Below, piece by piece: positions 13,832-23,187 of a stretch of 29,122 nucleotides of DNA. Location: NCBI GenBank assembly GCA_016929035.1, contig JAFGJP010000022.1:1-29122 (forward strand). The letters are read 5' to 3'. Source of the DNA: Candidatus Auribacterota bacterium (GTDB lineage: Bacteria; Auribacterota; JAFGBW01; JAFGJP01). The translations under genes and the position numbers were made by a program. The notes under the pieces are model-generated. The model searched no databases. It worked only from the letters and a program-made list of their open reading frames with translations, and was not told the origin of the DNA. Numbering within the stretch: position 1 is the first letter of the stretch; each line of letters starts with the position of its first letter.

Positions 13832-14748
13832 GCATTGAAGAACTGTCCAGGGAAGAGATACTGACGGTTCTGCAGACGGCAGAGTCTTTCAAAGATATCT
13901 CTCTGCGGCCGATAAAAAAGTCTCCAGTGCTCCGCGGAAAAACCATTGTCCTTCTCTTTTACGAACCGAGTACAAGGACAAGCAACTCCTTTTCTCTTGC
14001 CGCCAAGCGTCTGAGTGCCGATGTGGTGAACATATCAGTCAATGCGAGCAGCGTGCAGAAAGGCGAGTCCCTGATAGACACAGCGAAAAACATTGAAGCC
14101 CTGAAGATTCACACGATTATTATCCGTCACTCGCGGGCCGGAGCGCCGATGATACTGGCCAGGCACATCGATGCATCGGTTATCAATGCCGGTGACGGAT
14201 ATCATGAGCATCCGACCCAGGCTCTTCTCGATATGTTCACAATCAAGCAGAGGAAGGGATTTTTTGAAGGCCTTAAGGTCACGATCGTAGGCGACATTCT
14301 CCACAGCCGGGTCGCACGGTCGAACATCTGGGGGCTTTCAAAGCTGGGTGCAGAGGTGACTGTCTGCGGCCCTCCGACCATGATACCTGTTGATATTGAA
14401 GCAATGGGAGCAAAGGTCAGTTACAACCTGAAGGAAGCTGTCGCTGATGCGGATGTTGTCAATCTTCTTCGCGTTCAGTTTGAAAGGGAATCCGGCGTGC
14501 TGTTTCCCTCTGTGAGAGAGTACGCGGCGATGTTCAGCATGGACGATGAGATGGAAAAGTATCTGAAAGAAGATGCTCTGATCATGCATCCGGGCCCCAT
14601 CAACAGGGGGGTTGAGATCTCATCGCGCATGGCTGACGGGAAAAGGTCTGTCATTCTCGAACAGGTCACAAACGGGCTGGCGGTAAGAATGGCCGTGCTC
14701 TATCTTATCTCTGGTGAAAAGGAGAAAACCCGGAAGAGTAGCCTATGA
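13801..14748 (+). CDS. pyrB: Aspartate carbamoyltransferase, catalytic chain
   Basis: This enzyme condenses carbamoyl phosphate with aspartate to carbamoyl aspartate, the first committed step to UMP. The 315-residue chain carries the carbamoyl-phosphate site FYEPSTRTSNSF, HPTQALLDMFT, and LIMHPGPINRGVEI near the C-terminus. No regulatory chain gene (pyrI) is adjacent, so control is probably by PyrR at the RNA level. The start lies inside the end of pyrR, about ten bases after AAGGAG, and the stop overlaps pyrC in ATGA. The carbamoyl-phosphate motif has Ser-Asn where many homologs have Arg-x or His-Lys, a variation known in the family. Confidence 0.96.
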   Translation: MHKWNRKHLLSIEELSREEILTVLQTAESFKDISLRPIKKSPVLRGKTIVLLFYEPSTRTSNSFSLAAKRLSADVVNISVNASSVQKGESLIDTAKNIEALKIHTIIIRHSRAGAPMILARHIDASVINAGDGYHEHPTQALLDMFTIKQRKGFFEGLKVTIVGDILHSRVARSNIWGLSKLGAEVTVCGPPTMIPVDIEAMGAKVSYNLKEAVADADVVNLLRVQFERESGVLFPSVREYAAMFSMDDEMEKYLKEDALIMHPGPINRGVEISSRMADGKRSVILEQVTNGLAVRMAVLYLISGEKEKTRKSSL

Positions 14749-16034
14749 AAACGTTAATAAAAAATGGGAAAGTGATTGATACCGAATCATGCAGCATCAG
14801 GGAAGCGGATATCCTTGTCGAAGAAGCCCGCATTGCTTCCATCAGGAAAAATATAAAAGAAGAGGGCTGCGAAGTTTTTGATGCAAAAGGGCTGATTGTC
14901 TGTCCGGGCTTTATTGATCTTCATGTGCACCTGAGAGAGCCGGGTTTTGAAGCGCAGGAAACAATAGAGACAGGTACAAAAGCAGCTCTGAAAGGCGGTT
15001 TTACAACAGTTGTCTGCATGCCTAATACTAATCCTCCCGTAGACAATGAAGGCATTGTCTCTCTGATCAAGCTGCGGGCGGAAAAGGACGGGTATGTTGA
15101 AGTCTTACCGACAGCCTGCATCACCAAGGGGCGGCTGGGGGAAGAGCTCGCAGAAATAAGCAAGCTTGTTGCCGCAGGCGCCTGTGCGATTTCCGATGAC
15201 GGCTCCACAGTGATGAACAGCTTGGTCATGCGAAGAGCGCTTGAATATATCAAAATGTTTAACATTCCTTTAATCGACCATTGCGAAGACCATCATCTCT
15301 CAGACAGCGGCCTTGTGAACGAGGGATATTGTTCCACTTCTCTTGGCCTCAAGGGCATCCCTTCTGCCAGCGAAGAAATCATCGTTCTCAGGGATATCCT
15401 GCTGTGTGAGTATGTGAATTCGCGCGTCCATATCGCCCATGTCAGCACAAAGGGCTCTGTCAGTCTCATAAGAGAGGCCAAGAAGCGCGGAGTCAGGGTG
15501 ACGGCGGAAACGGCACCGCATTATTTCAGCTTAACCGATAAATCGCTTGTCGGCTATGACACAAACTTTAAGGTCAATCCTCCTCTGCGGTCATCCGAAG
15601 ACATGATAGCCATACAAGAAGGCCTCAGAGATGGAACTCTGGATGCCATCGCGACTGATCATGCGCCGCATACAAGCGATGACAAGGACAAAGAGTTTCA
15701 GGATGCTCCTTTCGGGATGATAGGTCTTGAAACGTCTTTTGCCGTGGGCATCACAGAGCTTTACAGGAAAGATGTTCTCAGCCTTCCGGAACTGGTTCAG
15801 AAATATACTGTCGGACCCGCGTGTGTCCTGGGATTGGACAAGGGTATCCTTAAGGAAGGGCATGAGGCCAATATCACCATCGTTGATACGGAAAAAAGTT
15901 TTATGGTCAGAGAAGATTTCTTTGCAGGAAAATCAAGAAATTCTCCTTATCTGGGCAGAACTCTTCAGGGAACTGTTGAAGCGGTGTTTGTCAATGGAAA
16001 CTTGAGATACAACAAAGGCAGTTTTCGAAAATGA
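14745..16034 (+). CDS. pyrC: Dihydroorotase (class I)
   Basis: The zinc amidohydrolase that closes carbamoyl aspartate to dihydroorotate. At 429 residues it is the long class I form. FIDLHVHLREPG (His60 and His62), MPNTNP, HCED, HVSTKG and IATDHAPHT supply the expected metal ligands and the catalytic aspartate, so it is not one of the inactive homologs that accompany some aspartate carbamoyltransferases. Both ends overlap neighbours by four bases (ATGA), giving a tightly coupled pyrB-pyrC-carA block. An allantoinase or hydantoinase is unlikely in this operon. Confidence 0.95.
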   Translation: MKTLIKNGKVIDTESCSIREADILVEEARIASIRKNIKEEGCEVFDAKGLIVCPGFIDLHVHLREPGFEAQETIETGTKAALKGGFTTVVCMPNTNPPVDNEGIVSLIKLRAEKDGYVEVLPTACITKGRLGEELAEISKLVAAGACAISDDGSTVMNSLVMRRALEYIKMFNIPLIDHCEDHHLSDSGLVNEGYCSTSLGLKGIPSASEEIIVLRDILLCEYVNSRVHIAHVSTKGSVSLIREAKKRGVRVTAETAPHYFSLTDKSLVGYDTNFKVNPPLRSSEDMIAIQEGLRDGTLDAIATDHAPHTSDDKDKEFQDAPFGMIGLETSFAVGITELYRKDVLSLPELVQKYTVGPACVLGLDKGILKEGHEANITIVDTEKSFMVREDFFAGKSRNSPYLGRTLQGTVEAVFVNGNLRYNKGSFRK

Positions 16035-17164
16035 AGGCCATCCTTTACCTGGAAGACGGCAGCGCCTATCTGGGACGGTCTTTTGGTCAATCCGGCGAAG
16101 TCTTCGGGGAAATCGTTTTCAATACAGCTATGACGGGTTATCAGGAGATCCTCACCGATCCATCCTATCATGGACAGATCGTCACCATGACATATCCTCT
16201 TATCGGTAATTACGGCGTTAACGCGAAAGACATAGAGTCTTCTTCTCCGAAAGCCTCAGGCTTTGTTGTCAAGGAGCTTTCCCATGGCTTCAGCAGCTGG
16301 AGGGGAGAGCAGACATTGGATGAATATCTCAAGAAGCACCGGATTATCGGTATAGAAGGTGTGGATACGAGAAGCATTGTTCTCAGGATAAGAGAAAAAG
16401 GCGCGATGAAAGCCGTTATTTCCACCAAGCGTTTTGAAGAAAAAACACTTCAAGAAGATCTTGAGAATTTTCCAGGGATCGAACAAAGGGACCTTGTTGA
16501 CGAGGTCAGCTGCCAGAAAGTTTTTCTATGGGAAGAAGAGGCACCGGTCGAATATGATATTTCGACCCCGCTCAGCCATCCGGTGAAGAGTCCTTACAAA
16601 ATAGCTGTTTATGATTTTGGCATAAAATATAATATCCTGCGGATTCTCAAGACTTATTTCCACAAAGTCGAAGTTTTTCCTTTCCATACCCCTGCGTCAC
16701 GAATACAGGAATCAGGAGCTGACGGTGTCTTTCTTTCCAACGGGCCGGGCGACCCGGCGCGTGTGCTGAAAGGAGTAAAGGCCACCCGGGAGCTTTTCGG
16801 CAAGCTCCCTCTTTTTGGCATCTGCCTGGGGCATCAGATCATGGGGCTTGCCGCCGGGGCCAGGACGTACAAGCTGAAATTCGGACATCACGGGGCCAAT
16901 CATCCGGTCAAAGACATGAAAACAGGAGAGATTGAAATTACATCCCAGAACCACAATTTTGCCATTGATGAAAAATCTCTTAAAAACATCGCAGCCGATG
17001 TGACGCATATTAACCTGAATGATCATACCAATGAAGGGGTGGCTTACAGGAATGCTCCTGCTTTCAGCATCCAGTATCACCCTGAATCATCGCCGGGACC
17101 GCATGATTCACGTTATCTGTTTGAGCGCTTCCATGAACTGATCAAGGAGATAAAAGGTGCCTAA
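16031..17164 (+). CDS. carA: Carbamoyl-phosphate synthase, small (glutaminase) subunit
   Basis: CarA releases ammonia from glutamine for the large subunit. Of its 377 residues the N-terminal half is the CarA-specific domain (YLEDGSAYLG, NTAMTGYQEILTDPSY). The C-terminal half is a class I glutamine amidotransferase with the nucleophile Cys265 in FGICLGHQ and His350/Glu352 in YHPESSPGP, so the triad is complete. It overlaps pyrC by four bases and carB by eight. Confidence 0.96.
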   Translation: MKAILYLEDGSAYLGRSFGQSGEVFGEIVFNTAMTGYQEILTDPSYHGQIVTMTYPLIGNYGVNAKDIESSSPKASGFVVKELSHGFSSWRGEQTLDEYLKKHRIIGIEGVDTRSIVLRIREKGAMKAVISTKRFEEKTLQEDLENFPGIEQRDLVDEVSCQKVFLWEEEAPVEYDISTPLSHPVKSPYKIAVYDFGIKYNILRILKTYFHKVEVFPFHTPASRIQESGADGVFLSNGPGDPARVLKGVKATRELFGKLPLFGICLGHQIMGLAAGARTYKLKFGHHGANHPVKDMKTGEIEITSQNHNFAIDEKSLKNIAADVTHINLNDHTNEGVAYRNAPAFSIQYHPESSPGPHDSRYLFERFHELIKEIKGA

Positions 17165-20100
17165 GCGACAGGATATTCATTCGATCATGATCATCGGTTC
17201 TGGGCCCATTGTCATCAGCCAGGCCTGTGAGTTTGACTATTCAGGAACTCAGGCCTGCAAGGCGCTCAGGGAAGAAGGGTTCCGCATTATCCTGATAAAC
17301 TCGAATCCTGCTACCATCATGACTGATCCGGAGTTTGCCGACAGGACATATATCGAGCCCATAACAGCCGATATGGTTGAAAAGATTATTGCCCTTGAGA
17401 GGCCGGATGCTCTGCTCCCGACTGTCGGAGGCCAGACAGGTCTGAATACGGCCATGGACCTTTCCAGGCGTGGAGTGTATGAGAAATACAATGTTGAGCT
17501 TATCGGCGCAACACCTCATGTGATCGAAAAGGCGGAAAACAGGGAGCTTTTCAAAGAAGCCATGAAGCGCATCAACTTGAAAATGCCTTTTTCCGACTAC
17601 GTGAACAAATTGGACGGAGCTTATAAAGTCCTTGAAAAGATCGGGCGTTTTCCGGTCATCATCCGGCCGAGCTTTACTCTCGGCGGCATCGGAGGCGGCA
17701 TTGCCTACAACATTGATGAATTCAAGGAGATCTGTGCAAGGGGATTTGAGTTCTCTCCTGTTCACGAGATTCTGGTTGAGGAGTCTGTCATCGGATGGAA
17801 AGAATATGAGCTGGAGGTGATGCGCGATAAAAAAGATAACGTGATCATTGTGTGTTCTATTGAAAACTTCGATCCAATGGGAATCCATACCGGAGACAGC
17901 ATCACGGTTGCTCCGGCTCAGACGCTGACAGACAGAGAATATCAGGCTATGCGCGATGCGGCAAAAGCGGTTATACGGGAGATCGGCGTAGAGACAGGAG
18001 GGTCAAACATCCAGTTTGCCGTCAATCCGGAAAGCGGAGAACTGCATGTCATCGAGATGAACCCGCGCGTTTCCCGGTCTTCGGCGCTTGCGTCAAAGGC
18101 AACAGGTTTTCCCATAGCCAAGTTTGCGGCCAAGCTGGCCGTTGGCTACACTCTGGACGAAATTCAGAATGATATTACAAAAAAAACGCCGGCATGCTTT
18201 GAGCCGGCGATTGACTACTGCGTTGTCAAAGTTCCTCGTTTTACGTTTGAAAAATTTCCCAAGGCTGATCCTACGCTCACGACACAGATGAAATCCGTGG
18301 GTGAGACGATGTCTATCGGGCGGACATTCAAAGAAGCGTTTCAAAAGGCGCTCCGTTCTCTTGAGATCGGTCGTGCGGGATGGGGAATGGATGGCAAAGA
18401 CCTTTCATTTCTCAGCGTGGAGGAGATTTCCCGTAACCTAACGATTCCGAATAAAGACAGGATTTTTTACATCAAGGCCGCTTTCGAGCAGGGAATGACA
18501 GTTGAAGAGATTTATGAGAGAACCCGGATCGACCGCTGGTTTCTTCAGAACATGAAAGACATCCTCGGGTTCATGGAGGAGCTGAAAAAGAAGAAGGGAA
18601 GTCCTGAAAATTTGAGCGAAGAGTTCTGGAAAAAATCCAAGCAGATGGGGTTCAGCGACACGCAGATAGCCGTCAATTTCGGCACAGATGAGGATCGCAT
18701 TCGGCATATACGGAAGCAGAACGGCGTGGTCCCGACCTATCGGCTTGTGGATACCTGTGCAGCTGAGTTTGAAGCTTTCACGCCTTATTATTATTCAACT
18801 TATGAAACGACAACAGAAGTTCGACCATCCAGCAAAAAGAAAATAATGATACTTGGCGGAGGGCCCAATCGCATTGGCCAGGGAATCGAGTTCGATTATT
18901 GCTGTGTCCATGCCTCTTTTGCCTTAAGAGAAGAGGGCTATGAAACGATAATGGTGAATTCGAACCCGGAGACAGTGAGCACGGATTTTGATATTTCCGA
19001 CAAGCTGTATTTTGAACCTCTCACATACGAGGACGTGCTGAACATCTATGAGGCGGAGGGCTGCGATGGAGCGATTGTTCAGCTGGGAGGACAGACGCCG
19101 CTTAATCTTGCACAGAAACTGAAAAAAGCCGGCGTGAAGATACTGGGAACTGACCCGGATGACATCGATGCATCGGAAGACAGGGAAAAATTCCAGAAGC
19201 TTCTGAAAAAACATGATCTTGTCCAGCCTCCCAATGGAACAGCGTGGAGCAAAGAGGAAGCGATGACCGCTGCCCAGAAGATTGGCTACCCTGTGGTCGT
19301 TCGTCCTTCGTTTGTCCTCGGCGGACGTTCGATGGAGATTGTCTATGATGACGACATGCTGAAAAAGTATATGACAAGCGCCATAGAAGCTTCTCCTGAA
19401 CATCCCATTTTGATCGACAAATTTATTGAAGATGCCGTGGAGATCGACGTGGATGCCGTCTGCGACGGAGAAACAACGGTCATCGGAGCTATCATGGAAC
19501 ACATCGAGGAGGCCGGCATCCACAGCGGTGACAGCGCCTGCGTGATCCCTCCTTTTTCTCTGGGTGAAGACATCATCACCCGTGTGAAAGATTATGTCTA
19601 TATCCTGGCTAGAGAGCTGAATGTCAGAGGCCTCATGAATGTGCAGATGGCTGTGAAGAATGATGTCATCTATGTTCTTGAAGTCAATCCGCGGGCATCC
19701 CGCACAGTACCTTTTGTCAGCAAATCCATAGGGATTCCCCTGGCTAAAATAGCCACGAAGGTCATGACGGGAAAAATGCTCAAAGAGCTGGGATTCACGC
19801 AGTCTGAAACACCACGTTTTTTCTGCGTCAAGGAAGCTGTGCTTCCCTTTACGCGGTTCCCCGGATCAGATATCCTGCTTGGTCCGGAAATGCGCTCCAC
19901 AGGAGAAGTGATGGGAATCGACAGAAATTTCGGCGCTGCTTTTATCAAGGCACAGTTCGGGGCTGGACAGTTCCTGCCTAAAAAAGGCACTGTTTTCATC
20001 AGTGTTAAGAACCAGGATAAAAGACATGTGGTTTTTATTGCGAAAAAGCTCAAAGAGATGGGATTTCATATCATCGCCACGTCAGGCACAGCCCAGGTTC

Positions 20101-20420
20101 TTCGCAGTAGCGGCATGGACGTCCAGAAAGTCTGCAAGCTCAAAGAAGGAAGGCCGCATGTTCTTGATTACATCAAGAACCATGACATTCATTTGATCAT
20201 CAATACTCCCCAGGGCAAAGGCCCGAAAGAGGATGAAGAGCTGATCCGCTCGACAGCTGTCCTCAACAGCATTCCCTGCATCACAACGCTCAGCGGCGCC
20301 AGCGCGGCGGTCAACGGCATCGAGTATCTCAATACTCAGGAGCTGACAGTTATCAGCCTTCAGGATTATCATAAAGACAGGATAAAAGATATAAGTAAAA
20401 ACTTAAAAATAGGCTCATGA
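17157..20420 (+). CDS. carB: Carbamoyl-phosphate synthase, large subunit
   Basis: The 1087-residue synthase makes carbamoyl phosphate from bicarbonate, ammonia and two ATP, feeding pyrB and, if present elsewhere, arginine synthesis. Two homologous ATP-grasp halves are visible, beginning at SIMIIGSGPIVISQACEFDYSG and again at IMILGGGPNRIGQGIEFDYC. The C-terminal methylglyoxal-synthase-like allosteric domain begins near residue 945 (GTVFISVKNQDKRH, IIATSGTA, LSGASAAVNGIEYL), the part that senses UMP or ornithine in relatives. GTG 17157 is the start, seven bases after AAGGAG (17144-17149) inside the end of carA. The stop overlaps pyrK in ATGA. Length and motifs are normal. Confidence 0.97.
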   Translation: MPKRQDIHSIMIIGSGPIVISQACEFDYSGTQACKALREEGFRIILINSNPATIMTDPEFADRTYIEPITADMVEKIIALERPDALLPTVGGQTGLNTAMDLSRRGVYEKYNVELIGATPHVIEKAENRELFKEAMKRINLKMPFSDYVNKLDGAYKVLEKIGRFPVIIRPSFTLGGIGGGIAYNIDEFKEICARGFEFSPVHEILVEESVIGWKEYELEVMRDKKDNVIIVCSIENFDPMGIHTGDSITVAPAQTLTDREYQAMRDAAKAVIREIGVETGGSNIQFAVNPESGELHVIEMNPRVSRSSALASKATGFPIAKFAAKLAVGYTLDEIQNDITKKTPACFEPAIDYCVVKVPRFTFEKFPKADPTLTTQMKSVGETMSIGRTFKEAFQKALRSLEIGRAGWGMDGKDLSFLSVEEISRNLTIPNKDRIFYIKAAFEQGMTVEEIYERTRIDRWFLQNMKDILGFMEELKKKKGSPENLSEEFWKKSKQMGFSDTQIAVNFGTDEDRIRHIRKQNGVVPTYRLVDTCAAEFEAFTPYYYSTYETTTEVRPSSKKKIMILGGGPNRIGQGIEFDYCCVHASFALREEGYETIMVNSNPETVSTDFDISDKLYFEPLTYEDVLNIYEAEGCDGAIVQLGGQTPLNLAQKLKKAGVKILGTDPDDIDASEDREKFQKLLKKHDLVQPPNGTAWSKEEAMTAAQKIGYPVVVRPSFVLGGRSMEIVYDDDMLKKYMTSAIEASPEHPILIDKFIEDAVEIDVDAVCDGETTVIGAIMEHIEEAGIHSGDSACVIPPFSLGEDIITRVKDYVYILARELNVRGLMNVQMAVKNDVIYVLEVNPRASRTVPFVSKSIGIPLAKIATKVMTGKMLKELGFTQSETPRFFCVKEAVLPFTRFPGSDILLGPEMRSTGEVMGIDRNFGAAFIKAQFGAGQFLPKKGTVFISVKNQDKRHVVFIAKKLKEMGFHIIATSGTAQVLRSSGMDVQKVCKLKEGRPHVLDYIKNHDIHLIINTPQGKGPKEDEELIRSTAVLNSIPCITTLSGASAAVNGIEYLNTQELTVISLQDYHKDRIKDISKNLKIGS

Positions 20421-21202
20421 ATAAAAAAATAACATGCGGGACCAGAGCGATCATCGAGAACAGAAAGGTCGGGCAGGAGCATTTTATTCTCCGTTTCAGG
20501 TCAGCTTTTCATGAAAACGATACTGCGCCCGGCCAGTTTGTTTCTGTAAAAGTCGACAGTCCTTTAATGGTTTTAAGGCGTCCGCTGAGCGTTTTTGACA
20601 TCGAAGGAAATGAATTGTCTCTTTTTTACAAGGTTGTCGGGAGTGGAACACAGGCTCTTTCTCAGAAAAAGCCTGGTGAGAAACTGGATGTTCTGGAGGT
20701 TCTTGGGAAAGGTTTTACGATTGACGTTCAGGGCAGGTCCGTTGCCCTTGTCGGCGGCGGAATGGGCGTTGCGCCTCTTTTTTATCTTGCAAAAGTCCTT
20801 AGAAAAAGAAAAAAAGACGTCCACGTTTATCTGGGAGCACAGACGGCTAAAGAGATCTTTTTCGAGGACGGTTTTCAAAAAATGGGCTGTCATGTGTGCG
20901 TAACAACAGATGACGGGAGCAGAAATATCTGTGGCACGGTTTGCTGCGGCCTTGAGCCGGACTGTGCTAAAAAAAGTTTTCAGATGATCTATGCCTGTGG
21001 CCCGCGGTCTATGCTGAAAGCTGTCTCCTTCATTGCAGAAAAGGCAGGGATTCCCTGCGAGGTATCTCTTGAAGAGGTCATGGGGTGCGGCTTTGGAGTG
21101 TGTTTGGGATGTGCCGTGAAGGTGAAGGATAAAGAAAACCCGTATAAAATGGTTTGCAAAGACGGGCCGGTTTTTCATGCGGAAGACATTGACTGGAAGT
21201 AG
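20417..21202 (+). CDS. pyrK: Dihydroorotate dehydrogenase B, electron-transfer subunit
   Basis: PyrK carries electrons from the PyrD FMN to NAD. Its FAD-binding domain shows RRPLSVFD and its nucleotide-binding domain shows VGGGMGVAPLFYLAK. The [2Fe-2S] ligands are Cys224, Cys229, Cys232 and Cys247 (GCGFGVCLGCAVKV, then VCKDGP), the family spacing. At 261 residues the length is normal. It overlaps carB by four bases. Its partner pyrD would be expected to follow directly but is 316 bases away, because a palindromic element fills the gap. Confidence 0.95.
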   Translation: MNKKITCGTRAIIENRKVGQEHFILRFRSAFHENDTAPGQFVSVKVDSPLMVLRRPLSVFDIEGNELSLFYKVVGSGTQALSQKKPGEKLDVLEVLGKGFTIDVQGRSVALVGGGMGVAPLFYLAKVLRKRKKDVHVYLGAQTAKEIFFEDGFQKMGCHVCVTTDDGSRNICGTVCCGLEPDCAKKSFQMIYACGPRSMLKAVSFIAEKAGIPCEVSLEEVMGCGFGVCLGCAVKVKDKENPYKMVCKDGPVFHAEDIDWK

Positions 21203-21220
21203 GCGAGAATATGCAAAAAA

Positions 21221-21475
21221 TTCAAATATACTGGAAAAATATTTCTTTGCCTGAAAAGGTTTTTCACGCCGTGAAAGCATCATTTTTTTCGGCGCCTGCC
21301 CTGAACCACAAAGGGTTCAGGGTAAACTCCAATACAAGAATCTTTCCTGTCCTGAACCGAGCGTGCTATGGTTCGGGGCTCGGCGCCCGAACTTTGTTCG
21401 GGACCCTCAAAAAATACTATTTTCAGGCTAAACCTTCTCTAATGGCTACAGAAATATTTTTCCAGTATATTTGAA
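21221..21475. mobile_element. MITE-like element with 26-bp terminal inverted repeats
   Basis: The ends 21221-21246 and 21450-21475 are perfect 26-base inverted repeats (left end begins TTCAAATATACTGGAAAA). The interior is a series of hairpins: CCCTGAACC/GGTTCAGGG (21299-21322), CCTGAACC/GGTTCGGG (21351-21377) and CCCGAAC/GTTCGGG (21386-21402). No transposase is encoded, and no clear target duplication is visible. It fills nearly all of the pyrK-pyrD gap, so every full-length pyr transcript must cross it. The one long frame across it (21211-21474) is only a consequence of its sequence. Confidence 0.8.
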
Positions 21476-21518
21476 AGGTTTTATTGATTTTTTTTAATAA
21501 TCACAGAGATAATAGAGA

Positions 21519-22454
21519 ATGATGGATATTGACTTAACTTGTGATTTGAATGGATTAAAGTTAAAGAATCCTGTTTTTACGGCTTCTGGCACATACGGGG
21601 TGGGGGAGGAGTTTAAGGATTTTTATGATGTGAATTTGCTTGGAGGCATTGTCACCAAGACGGTGACCCTTGAAAAAAGAGAAGGGAATCTGCCTCCAAG
21701 GATATGTGAGACAAGGGGAGGGATTATCAACTCCATCGGTCTTCAGAATCCTGGCGTCGAAGCGTTCGTCAAAGAAAACAAGGAGTGGCTTGAAAGCCTG
21801 AAAACAGCTGTTATCGTGAGCGTATCAGGCCGGACGGTGGATGATTATGTCAGGGTGTGCGCACGGCTGAAGGAGCGACTTCGGTTTGGTGGGGTTGAGC
21901 TGAATGTGTCATGCCCCAATGAAAGGAAGGGGGGCGTTTCTTTCGGACAGGACCCGGACGCTGTGGAGGAAATCGTCGCAAGGGTCAAAAAAGAAACGCA
22001 TCTCTTTGTCATTACCAAGCTTTCTCCCTGGACACACCTTGTCCGTGATGTCGCTTGTGCAGCTGAGGCGGCAGGATCAAACGCCCTTTCAGCCACGAAC
22101 ACGATACCGGCCATAGCCGTTGATCTAAAAACCAGGAAAAGCCGTATTGGGAACGTCACAGGAGGGCTGAGCGGGCCGGCGATAAAACCTGTTTCACAAA
22201 AGATTTTCTATGATATTATTAAAGCTGTAGAAATTCCTGTCATCGGAGTCGGCGGAATAGAGACTCCTGAGGATGCCTTGGAATACATTCTTCTCGGAGC
22301 GACGGCTGTTGAGGTAGGAAGCGCCAATATGTACAATCCGATGGCTGCAAGGGATATCCTTCAGGGCATCAGACGTTATTTATTGTCGAACAGCATGCAG
22401 GACCTTTCGTTGCTGAGAGGATGTTTGGATGAAAAACGAGATGGAAGCGAGTGA
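21519..22454 (+). CDS. pyrD: Dihydroorotate dehydrogenase B, catalytic subunit
   Basis: This FMN enzyme oxidises dihydroorotate to orotate and works with PyrK as the NAD-linked class 1B form. The 311-residue barrel has PVFTASGTYG, the catalytic Cys132 in ELNVSCPNERKGG (class 1 enzymes use Cys), and IPVIGVGGIETPEDALEYILLGATAVEVGS for FMN phosphate. Tandem ATGs stand at 21519 and 21522 with only a weak GAGA upstream, perhaps because the inserted element displaced the original ribosome site. The end overlaps pyrF by 26 bases. Confidence 0.95.
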   Translation: MMDIDLTCDLNGLKLKNPVFTASGTYGVGEEFKDFYDVNLLGGIVTKTVTLEKREGNLPPRICETRGGIINSIGLQNPGVEAFVKENKEWLESLKTAVIVSVSGRTVDDYVRVCARLKERLRFGGVELNVSCPNERKGGVSFGQDPDAVEEIVARVKKETHLFVITKLSPWTHLVRDVACAAEAAGSNALSATNTIPAIAVDLKTRKSRIGNVTGGLSGPAIKPVSQKIFYDIIKAVEIPVIGVGGIETPEDALEYILLGATAVEVGSANMYNPMAARDILQGIRRYLLSNSMQDLSLLRGCLDEKRDGSE

Positions 22455-23166
22455 AAAAATAATCATTGCCCTCGATTTCCCGGAAGAAGAGCGGGCTTTG
22501 AACCTGGTCGATATTCTAGGGAGCTTCTGCAGGATCTATAAGGTGGGCAGCGAGCTTTTTGCGTCTGCAGGATCAAAAATCATTGAAAAGCTCCGCAGCA
22601 GGGGAAAAGACGTTTTTCTTGATCTGAAATTTCATGATATTCCCAATACAGTCGGCCGTGTTTCAAGGTTATCGACACAGCTGGGCGTCAGAATATTCAA
22701 CGTGCATGCTTTTGGCGGAAGCCAGATGATGAAAGCAGCCAAAGAAGAGTCCCTTAAGGCGGCGGAAATGGCCGGTCAAGACTCTCCGCTTGTTTTGGCT
22801 GTAACCATTCTGACAAGCCTCACTTCAGACGTTCTCGTTGATGAGCTGAAAATCCTTTCCACGGTTGAGAACCAGACGATCCATTTTGCACGGCTTGCCC
22901 AGGACAGCGGTCTGGATGGTGTTGTGTGTTCGCCGTTCGAGATAGAGGGCGTGAGGGAAGCCTGTGGAGAAAAATTTGTAGTTCTCACGCCGGGCATCAG
23001 GCCAAAGTGGGCAGCGGCAAATGATCAGAAAAGATTTAAAACACCTGTTGAGGCAGTAAAAGAAGGCGCGGATTTTATTGTTGTCGGGCGTCCTGTCACA
23101 CAGAGCGAAAATCCCAGAGAATCCATGGACAAGATTATTCGAGAGATATCCGGGGTTAAGTCATAA
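22429..23166 (+). CDS. pyrF: Orotidine 5'-phosphate decarboxylase
   Basis: PyrF makes UMP from OMP. The 245-residue barrel carries IIALDF (Asp16), RIYKVGSELF (Lys38) and the charged active-site set DLKFHDIPNTV with Asp65, Lys67 and Asp70. LTPGIRPK and IVVGRPVT form the phosphate-binding end. ATG 22429, inside pyrD, follows GAGAGG at a good distance; a second ATG at 22441 is possible. The preceding enzyme, orotate phosphoribosyltransferase (pyrE), is not in the window. The operon may end here or run on into apbE after 21 bases. Confidence 0.95.
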   Translation: MKNEMEASEKIIIALDFPEEERALNLVDILGSFCRIYKVGSELFASAGSKIIEKLRSRGKDVFLDLKFHDIPNTVGRVSRLSTQLGVRIFNVHAFGGSQMMKAAKEESLKAAEMAGQDSPLVLAVTILTSLTSDVLVDELKILSTVENQTIHFARLAQDSGLDGVVCSPFEIEGVREACGEKFVVLTPGIRPKWAAANDQKRFKTPVEAVKEGADFIVVGRPVTQSENPRESMDKIIREISGVKS

Positions 23167-23187
23167 CCTTGCCTTGAAGAAAATCCG

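Noticed and set aside
18924..19523. A 199-codon minus-strand frame within carB
   Set aside because: Antisense shadow of a fully conserved CarB region; no motifs or ribosome site.
21211..21474. An 87-codon plus-strand frame between pyrK and pyrD
   Set aside because: It spans the MITE-like element almost end to end and is explained by its inverted repeats and hairpins; no ribosome site and no family resemblance.
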